Shown piece after piece: positions 8,563 through 16,355 of a DNA stretch of 64,000 nt (the first letter of the stretch is position 1; every line of letters begins with the position of its first letter). Origin of the DNA: Bradyrhizobium sp. WSM1743 (GTDB lineage Bacteria; Pseudomonadota; Alphaproteobacteria; Rhizobiales; Xanthobacteraceae). The stretch spans positions 62,001-126,000 of the forward strand of contig NZ_AXAZ01000015.1 in the NCBI RefSeq assembly GCF_000473065.1, written 5' to 3'. The position numbers and the translations under genes were made by a program. The notes below the pieces were generated by a model. It saw nothing but the letters and a program-made list of their open reading frames with translations. It did not search any database and was not told where the DNA came from.

Positions 8563-9735
8563 ATGACGGACGAGTTGCCCAGAACAGACACCGCGACCAG
8601 TGCAGCCGGCAGAGATCCGTATCCGGCGGCAGGGCAGCCGTTGCTGCGGATCGAGGGCGTCGCCAAGACGTTCGGGACGTTCCGGGCCGTTGATGGTGTC
8701 TCGCTCGACATCAAGGCCGGCGAGTTTTTCGCGCTGCTCGGCCCCAGCGGCTGCGGCAAGACCACGCTGCTGCGCATGCTCGCCGGGTTCGAGACGCCGG
8801 ACGAGGGGCGCATTTTGCTCGGCGGCAAGGATATCGCGCAGGCATTGCCGCACGAGCGTCCGATCAACATGATGTTCCAGAACTATGCGTTGTTTCCGCA
8901 TCTGTCGGTGCGCGACAACATCGCCTTCGGCCTGAAGCGTGCCGGCATGGCGCGCGCCGACATCGCCACCCGCGTTGCGGAAATGGTCGCGCTGGTGAAG
9001 CTCGAGGGGCTGGAGAAGCGCAGGCCTGACCAGCTCTCCGGCGGTCAGCGCCAGCGCGTGGCGCTCGCCCGCGCCCTGGCGCGCCGGCCGCAACTCCTCT
9101 TGCTCGACGAGCCGCTCGCCGCGCTGGACAAGAAGCTGCGCGAGAGCACGCAAGGCGAGCTGATGGAGCTGCAGCGCCGGCTCGGCATGACCTTCATCAT
9201 CGTCACCCACGACCAGGAGGAGGCGATGACGATGGCGAGCCGGATCGGCGTGATGAAAGCCGGCAAGCTCGCCCAGGTCGCGAGCCCCCGCGAGCTTTAC
9301 GAAGCGCCGCGCTCGCGCTGGATCGCGGAGTTCGTCGGCGACATCAATCTGTTCGACGGCGAGTCCAAATTGCGTGATGGTCATCGTCTGGTCATTGGCA
9401 CGCGTGATGCGGGTGCGCTGGTGGTGGCCGAGCCGCGCGAGCCGATTGGCACAGGAAGATTTGCCGTCGCGATCCGCCCCGAGAAGGTCAAGCTGTCGCG
9501 TCGCGGCCCGGTGAGCGAGGCCGGTCGTGAGACCGTGATCAACCGGCTCGACGGCGTCATCGCCGATATCTGCTATCTCGGCGGCACCACCACCTACAAG
9601 GTGAAGCTCGATACCGGTGGGATGCTGCAGGCTTCCGTCGCCAACAGCGCGCGCATCGACGTCGACGCCTACAGCCTGAACCAGAACGTCGTCGCCTGGT
9701 TCACGCCCGACGATTGCGTGGTGCTGCCGTCATGA
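8563..9735 (+). CDS. ABC importer ATPase, putrescine/spermidine type (PotA/PotG)
   Basis: A 390-residue ABC nucleotide-binding subunit. Walker A GPSGCGKTT lies at 60-68, with the Q-loop MFQNYALFPH, signature LSGGQRQR, Walker B LLLLDEPLAALD and switch His in IVTHDQEEA. A C-terminal TOBE region follows, as in PotA/PotG. ATG 8563 is preferred to a TTG at 8551 because GGCAGGGA sits just before it. The stop overlaps the next permease as ATGA. Family members power uptake of polyamines; there is no binding-protein gene in this cluster, so the ligand is uncertain. Confidence 0.85.
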   Translation: MTDELPRTDTATSAAGRDPYPAAGQPLLRIEGVAKTFGTFRAVDGVSLDIKAGEFFALLGPSGCGKTTLLRMLAGFETPDEGRILLGGKDIAQALPHERPINMMFQNYALFPHLSVRDNIAFGLKRAGMARADIATRVAEMVALVKLEGLEKRRPDQLSGGQRQRVALARALARRPQLLLLDEPLAALDKKLRESTQGELMELQRRLGMTFIIVTHDQEEAMTMASRIGVMKAGKLAQVASPRELYEAPRSRWIAEFVGDINLFDGESKLRDGHRLVIGTRDAGALVVAEPREPIGTGRFAVAIRPEKVKLSRRGPVSEAGRETVINRLDGVIADICYLGGTTTYKVKLDTGGMLQASVANSARIDVDAYSLNQNVVAWFTPDDCVVLPS

Positions 9736-10646
9736 GCTCCCGCCGCATCTTCGCGCGGCCGGCGCGGTTTGCCGCGATCGCCCCCTATGTCTGGATGGCG
9801 CTGTTCTTCCTGGTGCCGTTCGCCTTCGTGCTGAAGATCAGCCTGTCGCAGACTGCGATCGCGCAGCCGCCCTACGAGCCGGTGTTCGACCTGACGGCGG
9901 GATGGGACGCGCTCAGCGGCGCCTTTGCCGCGCTCTCGATCGACAATTTCCGGCTGCTCGGCTCCGACGACATCTATGTGTTTGCCTATGTGCGCAGTCT
10001 CACCGTCGCGATCACGGCGACCGCGCTTCTGCTCCTGATCGGCTATCCCATTGCCTATGGCATGGCGCGATTGCCAAAACGCTGGCAGGCGGTGGCGATG
10101 GTGCTGGTGATCGTGCCGTTCTGGACCTCGTTCCTGATCCGCATCTATGCCTGGATCAACATCCTCCAGCATGACGGCCTGCTCAACCAAATCCTGCTGG
10201 CGCTGCATCTGGTCAGCCAGCCGGTGGTGTGGCTCTCCACCGACACCGCGATGTATATCGGCATCGTCTATTCCTATCTGCCGTTCATGATCCTTCCGCT
10301 CTACGCCACGCTCGCCAAGATGGAGCCGGCGCTGGAGGAGGCGGCCTCCGATCTCGGCGCGCCGCCGTGGCAGGTGTTCTGGCTCGTCACCTTCCCCCTC
10401 TCGCTGCCCGGCGTGGGAGCCGGCGTGCTGCTGTGCTTCATCCCCATCGTCGGCGAATTCGTCATCCCTGATCTTCTGGCCGGCTCCAATTCGCTGATGA
10501 TCGGCCAGACCCTGTGGCTGGAATTCTTCACCAACAAGGGCTGGCCGGTCGCCTCCGCTGCGGCCATCGTGCTGCTCGTGGTGCTGCTGCTGCCACTGCT
10601 GCTGTACGAGCGGCTGCAGAAGCGCCAGCTGGAACGGGAAAGGTAG
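9732..10646 (+). CDS. ABC permease, PotB/PotH type
   Basis: About 304 residues with six predicted membrane segments and the EAA loop (LEEAASDLGAPPWQVFW) that contacts the ATPase. It matches the first permease of polyamine-type importers. The start ATG overlaps the ATPase stop, showing tight coupling. The second permease follows four bases downstream. Confidence 0.85.
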   Translation: MSSRRIFARPARFAAIAPYVWMALFFLVPFAFVLKISLSQTAIAQPPYEPVFDLTAGWDALSGAFAALSIDNFRLLGSDDIYVFAYVRSLTVAITATALLLLIGYPIAYGMARLPKRWQAVAMVLVIVPFWTSFLIRIYAWINILQHDGLLNQILLALHLVSQPVVWLSTDTAMYIGIVYSYLPFMILPLYATLAKMEPALEEAASDLGAPPWQVFWLVTFPLSLPGVGAGVLLCFIPIVGEFVIPDLLAGSNSLMIGQTLWLEFFTNKGWPVASAAAIVLLVVLLLPLLLYERLQKRQLERER

Positions 10647-10650
10647 GGCG

Positions 10651-11463
10651 ATGCGCAAGGTCTCCCGCCTGTCCCGCTTCAATATCGCTTCGCTGGCGCT
10701 GGGGCTGGCGTTCCTCTATTTGCCGATCCTGATCCTCGTTCTCTACTCCTTCAACGCCTCGCGCCTGGTGACGGTGTGGGGTGGCTGGTCGCTGCGCTGG
10801 TATCACGAGTTCTTCAATGACCGCGCCATGATCGAGGCGGCCTGGATGAGCTTGCGGGTCGCGGTCTCCTCCGCGACCATCGCCACGCTGCTCGGCACGC
10901 TCGCCGCGGTCGCACTGTCGCGCGGCGAGCGGTTTCGTGGCCGGACGCTGTTCTCCGGCATGCTCTATGCGCCGCTGGTGATGCCGGAGGTGATCACCGG
11001 ATTGTCGCTGCTCTTGCTATTCGTGGCGCTGAATGCCGAGCGCGGCTTCTGGACGGTGACGATCGCCCACACCACGCTGACGATGTGCTTCGTCGCCGTG
11101 GTCGTGCAGTCCCGCCTCGGCTCGCTCGATCGCTCGCTGGAGGAGGCGGCGATGGACCTCGGCTGCGACCCGGTGCGGGCGTTTGTGTCGGTGACCCTGC
11201 CGCTGATCGCGCCCGCGATTGTCGCTGGCTGGATGCTGGCCTTCACGCTCTCGCTCGACGATCTCGTGATCGCGAGCTTCACCACCGGTCCCGGCTCGGC
11301 GACGCTGCCGATCCGGATCTATTCGGAGGTGCGATTGGGGGTGAAGCCCGAGATCAACGCGATCTGCACGCTGGTGATCGCCCTGATCGCGGTCGTCATC
11401 GTCATCGCCTCGCTCGCCTCGAAACTGTCGAGCTCGCAGGGCGAGAGCGCGGCGCCGTTATAG
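10651..11463 (+). CDS. ABC permease, PotC/PotI type
   Basis: 270 residues with six hydrophobic segments and an EAA loop (LEEAAMDLGCDPVRAF), the second permease of a polyamine-type importer. It completes an ATPase-permease-permease operon at 8563-11463. The expected PotD/PotF periplasmic binding protein is not found on either side; upstream is glpD and downstream a broken immunity-like gene. Confidence 0.85.
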   Translation: MRKVSRLSRFNIASLALGLAFLYLPILILVLYSFNASRLVTVWGGWSLRWYHEFFNDRAMIEAAWMSLRVAVSSATIATLLGTLAAVALSRGERFRGRTLFSGMLYAPLVMPEVITGLSLLLLFVALNAERGFWTVTIAHTTLTMCFVAVVVQSRLGSLDRSLEEAAMDLGCDPVRAFVSVTLPLIAPAIVAGWMLAFTLSLDDLVIASFTTGPGSATLPIRIYSEVRLGVKPEINAICTLVIALIAVVIVIASLASKLSSSQGESAAPL

Positions 11464-11481
11464 AATCACCGGAGAACATCG

Positions 11482-11724
11482 ATGGAAGGCGTCGAAGAAT
11501 GGCGTGAACTCGAGTGGGCTCTAACAAATCTGGTCCACTCGATCTCGTCCCAACTTTCCCTTCGTGACTGCGAGCTTTTGGCGGAGTTTATCGAGAACCG
11601 ATAATTTGGTGTCGCTCTGGAATGGTTGCACTCGTCAATCAAGGAGAATGATCTCCAGCCCTCTTCGAGCCAGAAACTTGAAATTCAACGATTGGCGGAA
11701 GCGATGGATATCGACCTGTCGTAG
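11482..11724 (+). pseudogene. Small MafI-like immunity protein gene with internal ochre codon
   Basis: ATG 11482 with upstream GGAGAA opens a 40-codon frame (MEGVEEWREL...) that stops at TAA 11602-11604. The same frame then stays open for 39 more codons (FGVALEWLHSSI...AEAMDIDLS) to TAG 11722-11724. Joined, the two halves give one roughly 80-residue acidic helical protein whose FIENR-x-FGVALEWL centre resembles MafI-type toxin-immunity proteins. A single change GAA to TAA would explain the break. The region is AT-richer than its neighbours, suggesting transfer. No partner toxin is visible. The family call is from pattern memory and moderate. Confidence 0.5.
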
Positions 11725-11740
11725 CAGCTGCTACGACAGG
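11715..11740. promoter_or_regulatory. Perfect 26-bp palindrome
   Basis: The half-site CCTGTCGTAGCAG is followed immediately by its exact reverse complement CTGCTACGACAGG, with no spacer. It covers the final stop codon of the broken immunity-like frame and lies 30 bases before the stop of the leftward sugar permease. It may form a cruciform or RNA hairpin ending both convergent transcripts, or be a recombination or protein-binding site; no T-tract follows. Confidence 0.6.
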
Positions 11741-11769
11741 TATGTTGGGTAACAAACGCGAGATTGAGT

Positions 11770-12636
11770 TTAAGACTTCACCGCACCCGCCGTGAGCCCG
11801 CCCACCATGTAGCGGCGGAAGGCATAGTAGACCGCGGCCGGCGGCAGCGCGTAGATGAAGCCGGTGGTCATGAGCAGCTCCCAGGGCGAATCGTCGGCGG
11901 CAAGGAAGTTGCCGAGCGCGACGGGGAGGGTGATCTCGCGATCGTTCGAGAGCAGCAGGAACGCATAGAGATATTCGTTCCAGGCCAGCAGCACCGCATA
12001 GGTGCCGATCGCAACCAGCGAGGGCATCATCAGCGGCAGGTAGACCAGGCGGAAGATCTGCAGCGTCGTGGCGCCGTCCATCACCGCGGCTTCATCCAGC
12101 TCGACCGGCAGCTTGTCGGAGGCCTGCTTGAGCACCCAGATCGCGTAAGGCGAGGCGATCGTCACCATGGCCAGGATCAGCGACCAATGATTGTTGAGCA
12201 GGCCGTAATTGCCCATGGTGCGGTACATCGGCACGGCAAGGAACGCCGCCGGAATGAAATAGGTGAAGAGCGCGAGGTTCAGCACCATGCGTCCGCCCGG
12301 CACCTTCAGCCGCGAGATCGAGAACGCCGCGGCGGTCGCGATGAACAGCGTCAGCACGCCGACGGATGCCGCGATCACCGTCGAATTCCAGAACTGGACG
12401 TAGAAGTCGCGCAGGAAATAGTGCTGCTGCTTGAACACGATCTCGAAATTATGCAGCGTCGGATGGTCCGGCCACAGCTTGCCCGAGAACGCGTCCTCCT
12501 TCGGGGAGATCGCAAACAGGAACATGTGATAGATCGGGATCATCGTCCACAGGAAGACGGGAATGCCGATCAGCAGCAGCCGCGCTTCAGTCGCGACTTC
12601 GCGCCAAGAAAACTCTCTTACGCCGGGGAGCTTCAT
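11770..12636 (-). CDS. Sugar ABC importer permease, MalG type
   Basis: 288 residues starting at ATG 12636, with six predicted membrane segments and the EAA loop LDEAAVMDGATTLQIFRLV. It is the second permease of a CUT1 (maltose/sn-glycerol-phosphate type) importer. Its start overlaps the stop of the MalF-type gene as ATGA. It is the last gene of a binding protein-permease-permease operon that contains no ATPase; a shared MsmK/UgpC-type ATPase encoded elsewhere would be required. Confidence 0.85.
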   Translation of the reverse strand: MKLPGVREFSWREVATEARLLLIGIPVFLWTMIPIYHMFLFAISPKEDAFSGKLWPDHPTLHNFEIVFKQQHYFLRDFYVQFWNSTVIAASVGVLTLFIATAAAFSISRLKVPGGRMVLNLALFTYFIPAAFLAVPMYRTMGNYGLLNNHWSLILAMVTIASPYAIWVLKQASDKLPVELDEAAVMDGATTLQIFRLVYLPLMMPSLVAIGTYAVLLAWNEYLYAFLLLSNDREITLPVALGNFLAADDSPWELLMTTGFIYALPPAAVYYAFRRYMVGGLTAGAVKS

Positions 12637-13505
12637 CGCGACAACCGTTTCATCATGAAGTACACGAGCGGCAGGACGAAGGGCATCGCGCAGACGATGG
12701 AGGCCATCGCGAGCGAGAGCTGGTCGAGCCGGAGATAGCGGATGCCCAGTGTCGACAGCACGTGCGTGAGGTCGGCCGGGCCGCCGCCGGTGAGCAGGTA
12801 GACGCTGTTGAAGTCGCCCAGCGTCCAGATCATCGAGAGCAGCGTGCAGGTCACGTACAGCGTCTGCATCGACGGCCAGGTGATGTAGCGGAACTTTTGC
12901 CACCAGCTGGCGCCGTCCACTTCGGCGGCCTCGAACAGATCGTGCGAGATCGCAAGGCGTCCGGTGATCAGGATCAGCGTCCAGAACGGCAGCGACTTCC
13001 AGATGTGCACGCCGATCGCCATGCTGAGCGCTACGGTCGGGTCGTTCAGCCAGTTCGGGCCGTCATCGCCGGTGAAGGAGAAGATCAGGTGGTTGATGAC
13101 GCCCCACTCGGGATTGAGCATGAAGCGCACCGACAGGATGGTCGGGATCGACGGCACCGCCCAGGGCAGGATGAAGATCACCGACAGCCATTTGATCCAG
13201 GTGCGCTGCTGCGCGAAGAAGCCGGACAGGAACAGCGCGATCAGCATCTTGATGTTGATGCCGATGACCAGGAAGATCAGCGTGTTGACCGCGGCGCGTG
13301 CAAAGATCGGGTCGTTGTAGAGCGCGACGTAGTTTTCCGGCGCGCGCGCCAGCCACAGCCCATAGCACACCGGATAGACGACGAAAGCGAGGAAGACGAG
13401 CAAATAGGGCGCGAGCAGGATGATGCCCCAGACCTGCGCCGGGGTAAGCCGCGACGACAGGGGCGGGGCGGGGATTGCCTGATCGCCAGAGAGCGTGATC
13501 GCCAT
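12633..13505 (-). CDS. Sugar ABC importer permease, MalF type
   Basis: 290 residues from ATG 13505, with a short N-terminal tail, six membrane segments and the EAA loop FEAAEVDGASWWQKFRYI. It forms a heteromeric channel with the MalG-type product downstream. An upstream in-frame extension runs into a palindromic repeat and is not coding. Between it and the binding-protein gene lies a repeat of about 140 bp, which may lower permease expression relative to the binding protein. Confidence 0.85.
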   Translation of the reverse strand: MAITLSGDQAIPAPPLSSRLTPAQVWGIILLAPYLLVFLAFVVYPVCYGLWLARAPENYVALYNDPIFARAAVNTLIFLVIGINIKMLIALFLSGFFAQQRTWIKWLSVIFILPWAVPSIPTILSVRFMLNPEWGVINHLIFSFTGDDGPNWLNDPTVALSMAIGVHIWKSLPFWTLILITGRLAISHDLFEAAEVDGASWWQKFRYITWPSMQTLYVTCTLLSMIWTLGDFNSVYLLTGGGPADLTHVLSTLGIRYLRLDQLSLAMASIVCAMPFVLPLVYFMMKRLSR

Positions 13506-13533
13506 TCTTTTCGGACTCTTCTCAAATCTAAAA

Positions 13534-13670
13534 CCTCTCCCCGCTTGCGGGGAGAGGTCGGAGTACGAAGTACTCCAGGTGAGGGGGTACAGGACCCACA
13601 GCGCGCACAAACTCGCGGAGAGAGCCCCTCACCCCGACCCTCTCCCCGTAAGAACGGGGAGAGGGAGGGG
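13534..13670. repeat. CTCTCCCC-family palindromic repeat
   Basis: The left end is a hairpin of CCTCTCCCCGC and GCGGGGAGAGG (13534-13557); the right end is CCCTCTCCCCGT and ACGGGGAGAGGG (13638-13665). Each end is self-complementary, and both carry the CTCTCCCC/GGGGAGAG core. It sits inside the sugar ABC operon between binding protein and permease. Related elements are at 26307, 35165 and 53021. Confidence 0.8.
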
Positions 13671-13677
13671 ATAGACC

Positions 13678-15063
13678 TTAACCCGCGACCTGCTTGATGC
13701 GGGCAATCAGTTCGTCGACGGCCTTGTCGACCGGAACCTTCTCGCTGACGACGCGGTTCATCGCCTTCGCCCACACGTTCTCGTTGTTGAGGAGCGTGAA
13801 CTTCCAGTTCTTGGTGAAGTCGAACGCCGCGGTGCCGCCCTTGAACTGCGTGTAGACCGCCTTGCGGTGCTTGTCAGCCTGCCAAAACGGACTTTCCTGG
13901 CTTTCCTTCGTCACCGGGAACCAGCGGCCGAGCGCGCCCTCGATGTAGGGACGGACGTTCTCTTCCTGGAGCAGGAAGCTGATGAACTGCTTGGCCTCGG
14001 CCTTGTTCTTGGCCGCGGTGAAGATCAGCCCGGTCTTGACGTCGGAGCGGTAGCGGATGGTCGAGCCGTCCGGCGCCTTCGGGAAGGAGGCCGTGACGAT
14101 GTCCTGCTCATAGGCCTTCTTGCCGGCGTCGCGTTGCTCCTGGGTGAGAGCCTGGTTCTGCGAGTCCTCGAACCACTTCGCCGCGATCGAGATCGTGAAG
14201 TTGTGGGTCATCACGATGGTCTTGTTGTGGAAGGCGACGTTGTTGTCGGGGTCCTTCCAGGTCGTCGAGGAGGGCGGGGTGCAGCCCTTGATATAAGTGT
14301 CGGTGTAGTCCTTCATCGCCTTGATCAGGTTCTCGCGAACCTTGGGATCGTCGACCAGGAGCTTGCCGTCGTCGTCGACCAGCTTGACGTGGTAGGCGTC
14401 CATGAAGGTGTAGAAGGACTGGAAGGCGTCGGTGGATTCCACGCCCATCGGCTGGCCCACGGCGTAGATGCGCTGGCCGGTGGCCTTGCGGATCGCCGGC
14501 TGCACCTTGTCGCACCAGAACGTCCAATAGCCCGTCCAATCGGTGGGAATGTCGCTCAGCTTGAAGCCGGCCTTCTCAAGCATGTCGTTCCAGATCTGGA
14601 CGTGCATGCTCTGCTGCTTCAGCGGGAAGCCGTAATAGGCCTTCTTCTTGGTGACGTCGTTATAGAGGATCGAGGCGTCCAGCGTGTTCTGCACGAACCG
14701 GCCCTTGATCGGCTCCATGATATCTGTGAGGTCCTCGAGCTTGCCCTCATAGGCCCACTTGCCCTGCGCCTGCACGTCATAGGAATCGGAATAGGCGACA
14801 TCGGGCACAGTGCCGGCATCGAGCGCGGCGACCGTCTTCGGAATCATGTCCTGGATCGCGTATTGCGACAATTCGACCTTGATGCCGGTCTTGGCTTCGA
14901 ATTTCTTGATCGTCTCGATCAGCGCGTCGTCTTCGGAGCGATAGAAGCCCTTGCCCCACCAGACCGTGATCGTCTTCTGCTGCGCAAAGGCGGGTGCAGT
15001 GGCGGCAAAAAGCCCAACCGCAGCGACCGCCAATGATACTGCGCCAATAACCTTGGATTTCAC
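13678..15063 (-). CDS. Sugar ABC importer substrate-binding protein
   Basis: 461 residues starting at a GTG (15063), six bases after GAGGGAG. A Sec signal peptide ending APAFA-QQ is followed by a class I extracellular solute-binding fold (ITVWWGKGFY at the start of the mature protein). Length and context fit a CUT1 sugar-binding lipoprotein-free receptor in the periplasm. It is first in an operon with MalF- and MalG-type permeases. The ligand cannot be told from sequence. A 26-bp dyad lies just upstream. Confidence 0.85.
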   Translation of the reverse strand: MKSKVIGAVSLAVAAVGLFAATAPAFAQQKTITVWWGKGFYRSEDDALIETIKKFEAKTGIKVELSQYAIQDMIPKTVAALDAGTVPDVAYSDSYDVQAQGKWAYEGKLEDLTDIMEPIKGRFVQNTLDASILYNDVTKKKAYYGFPLKQQSMHVQIWNDMLEKAGFKLSDIPTDWTGYWTFWCDKVQPAIRKATGQRIYAVGQPMGVESTDAFQSFYTFMDAYHVKLVDDDGKLLVDDPKVRENLIKAMKDYTDTYIKGCTPPSSTTWKDPDNNVAFHNKTIVMTHNFTISIAAKWFEDSQNQALTQEQRDAGKKAYEQDIVTASFPKAPDGSTIRYRSDVKTGLIFTAAKNKAEAKQFISFLLQEENVRPYIEGALGRWFPVTKESQESPFWQADKHRKAVYTQFKGGTAAFDFTKNWKFTLLNNENVWAKAMNRVVSEKVPVDKAVDELIARIKQVAG

Positions 15064-15085
15064 GTTTTTCTCCCTCAAACGGCCG

Positions 15086-15111
15086 GTGTTTTAACCGGTC
15101 GTATAAAACAC
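15086..15111. promoter_or_regulatory. Inverted repeat upstream of sugar ABC operon, candidate operator
   Basis: Arms GTGTTTTA (15086-15093) and TAAAACAC (15104-15111) are exact inverted repeats around a 10-base spacer that itself includes ACCGGT. The site lies 23-48 bases upstream of the GTG start of the binding-protein gene, a position suited to a repressor. No regulator gene is adjacent except the LysR gene at 15258, which faces away from it in operon terms. Function is inferred. Confidence 0.4.
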
Positions 15112-15257
15112 TAGCGCATGGCCGTCATCCGATCTAGCGACTTCTTGTCAGACCAATGTCGTGGGGGTGGAGGGGCTGTGGAGATGCGAATTCGCGCATC
15201 GATCCAAAGGCCGCATCAATGCATGCCAATCAATTCGCCTCGTGGTTCCTGGCTTTG

Positions 15258-16238
15258 TCAGCGTTTCGCTTTGAGGCCGATCGAAGCGACATTCGGGCTC
15301 GTCTCAGCGGATCGGGAGCGCGGCCTGCCTTGCCCGCTCGTCGGGGAAGGAGAGCGCCATGCCTCGAGCAGCATCTTGAGAAATTGGCTAGCATGAGGCG
15401 ATAGCGTCGTCCCGCGCCTGCGCACGATTCCGATCGTCCGCGACACTTCCGGCTCAGTCAGCCGAATGGTGTGAATGATCGGATGGCCGGCCGCTGGTGT
15501 CGCGAGCCTCGGCAGCACGGCGATGCCGAGGCCCGCTTCGACCAGGCCAAGCGAGCCGGAGAGGTGAGCGACTTCATAGGACCAGTTCAGCTGCAGGCCG
15601 TGTCGCGCCAGCGCATTGTCGATCAGCGCGCGATTGCCGCTGTTGCGACCGACGGTGATGACCCGGTGTGACACGATTTCCGACCAGCTGACCTGCTTGC
15701 GTGATGCCAGCGGATGGTCATGACGGCAGGCCAGGACGAAAGGATCCTCAACCAGTTTCTCGAACTCGATTTCCGCATGCGAAGCGCCGATGAAGTTGAT
15801 GCCGAAGTCGGCTTCTCCGCGCGCGACCGCTTCCAATCCCTCGTTGGCACCGATGTCGAGTATCCGGATGCGAATGCGCGGATACGCTTCGGCAAACCGG
15901 CCGATCGCACGCGGCAGGAAATAGAACACCGCTGTCGGCACCGCAGCCACCGAGACCAGGCCCGAACTTCGCGCGCCGATATCGTGGATGGCGAGCACCG
16001 AGGTCTCGAACTCGTCGATGAGGCGGCGCACCTTCGGCAGGAAGTCGCGCCCGGTCATGGTGAGATTGACGTGGCGCGTCGACCGTTCGAGCAACGGCGC
16101 ACCGAGGCCTTCTTCCAGTTTCTGAATGCGTCGGCTCAGCGCCGGCTGCGACAGGTTCAGCACCCTGGCGGTGCGGACGAAGCTTCCCGTCTCCGCCACG
16201 GTGATGAACGCCTTGAGGTCGAGCAGTTCTGCGTTCAT
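15258..16238 (-). CDS. LysR-family transcriptional regulator
   Basis: About 326 residues. The N-terminal winged helix reads LKAFITVAETGSFVRTARVL and LSQPALSRRIQKLEE, typical of LysR, followed by the periplasmic-binding-like effector domain and a basic, Ser-rich tail longer than usual. ATG 16238 is chosen because GGAG lies six bases upstream and the family normally starts here; an ATG at 16250 overlaps the dyad operator. It is divergent from the tautomerase-DctA operon, which it probably controls. Confidence 0.9.
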   Translation of the reverse strand: MNAELLDLKAFITVAETGSFVRTARVLNLSQPALSRRIQKLEEGLGAPLLERSTRHVNLTMTGRDFLPKVRRLIDEFETSVLAIHDIGARSSGLVSVAAVPTAVFYFLPRAIGRFAEAYPRIRIRILDIGANEGLEAVARGEADFGINFIGASHAEIEFEKLVEDPFVLACRHDHPLASRKQVSWSEIVSHRVITVGRNSGNRALIDNALARHGLQLNWSYEVAHLSGSLGLVEAGLGIAVLPRLATPAAGHPIIHTIRLTEPEVSRTIGIVRRRGTTLSPHASQFLKMLLEAWRSPSPTSGQGRPRSRSAETSPNVASIGLKAKR

Positions 16239-16248
16239 GGCAGGCTCC

Positions 16249-16271
16249 ATTATTTCGATAAACGAAATAAT
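16249..16271. promoter_or_regulatory. Perfect dyad between LysR gene and its likely target operon
   Basis: ATTATTTCG (16249-16257), a five-base spacer and CGAAATAAT (16263-16271) form an exact 9-bp inverted repeat that contains the T-N11-A LysR box. It sits immediately upstream of the LysR ribosome-binding site and about 85 bases before the tautomerase start, so one site could give both autorepression and activation of the divergent operon. Confidence 0.65.
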
Positions 16272-16355
16272 ACCTCAGATATTTGCATTTCACAAAAGAG
16301 TTCTGCCGGAGGATGCTCTGGCTCGCGCGAAGATGTCGCCGAACGGAACAGCTCC

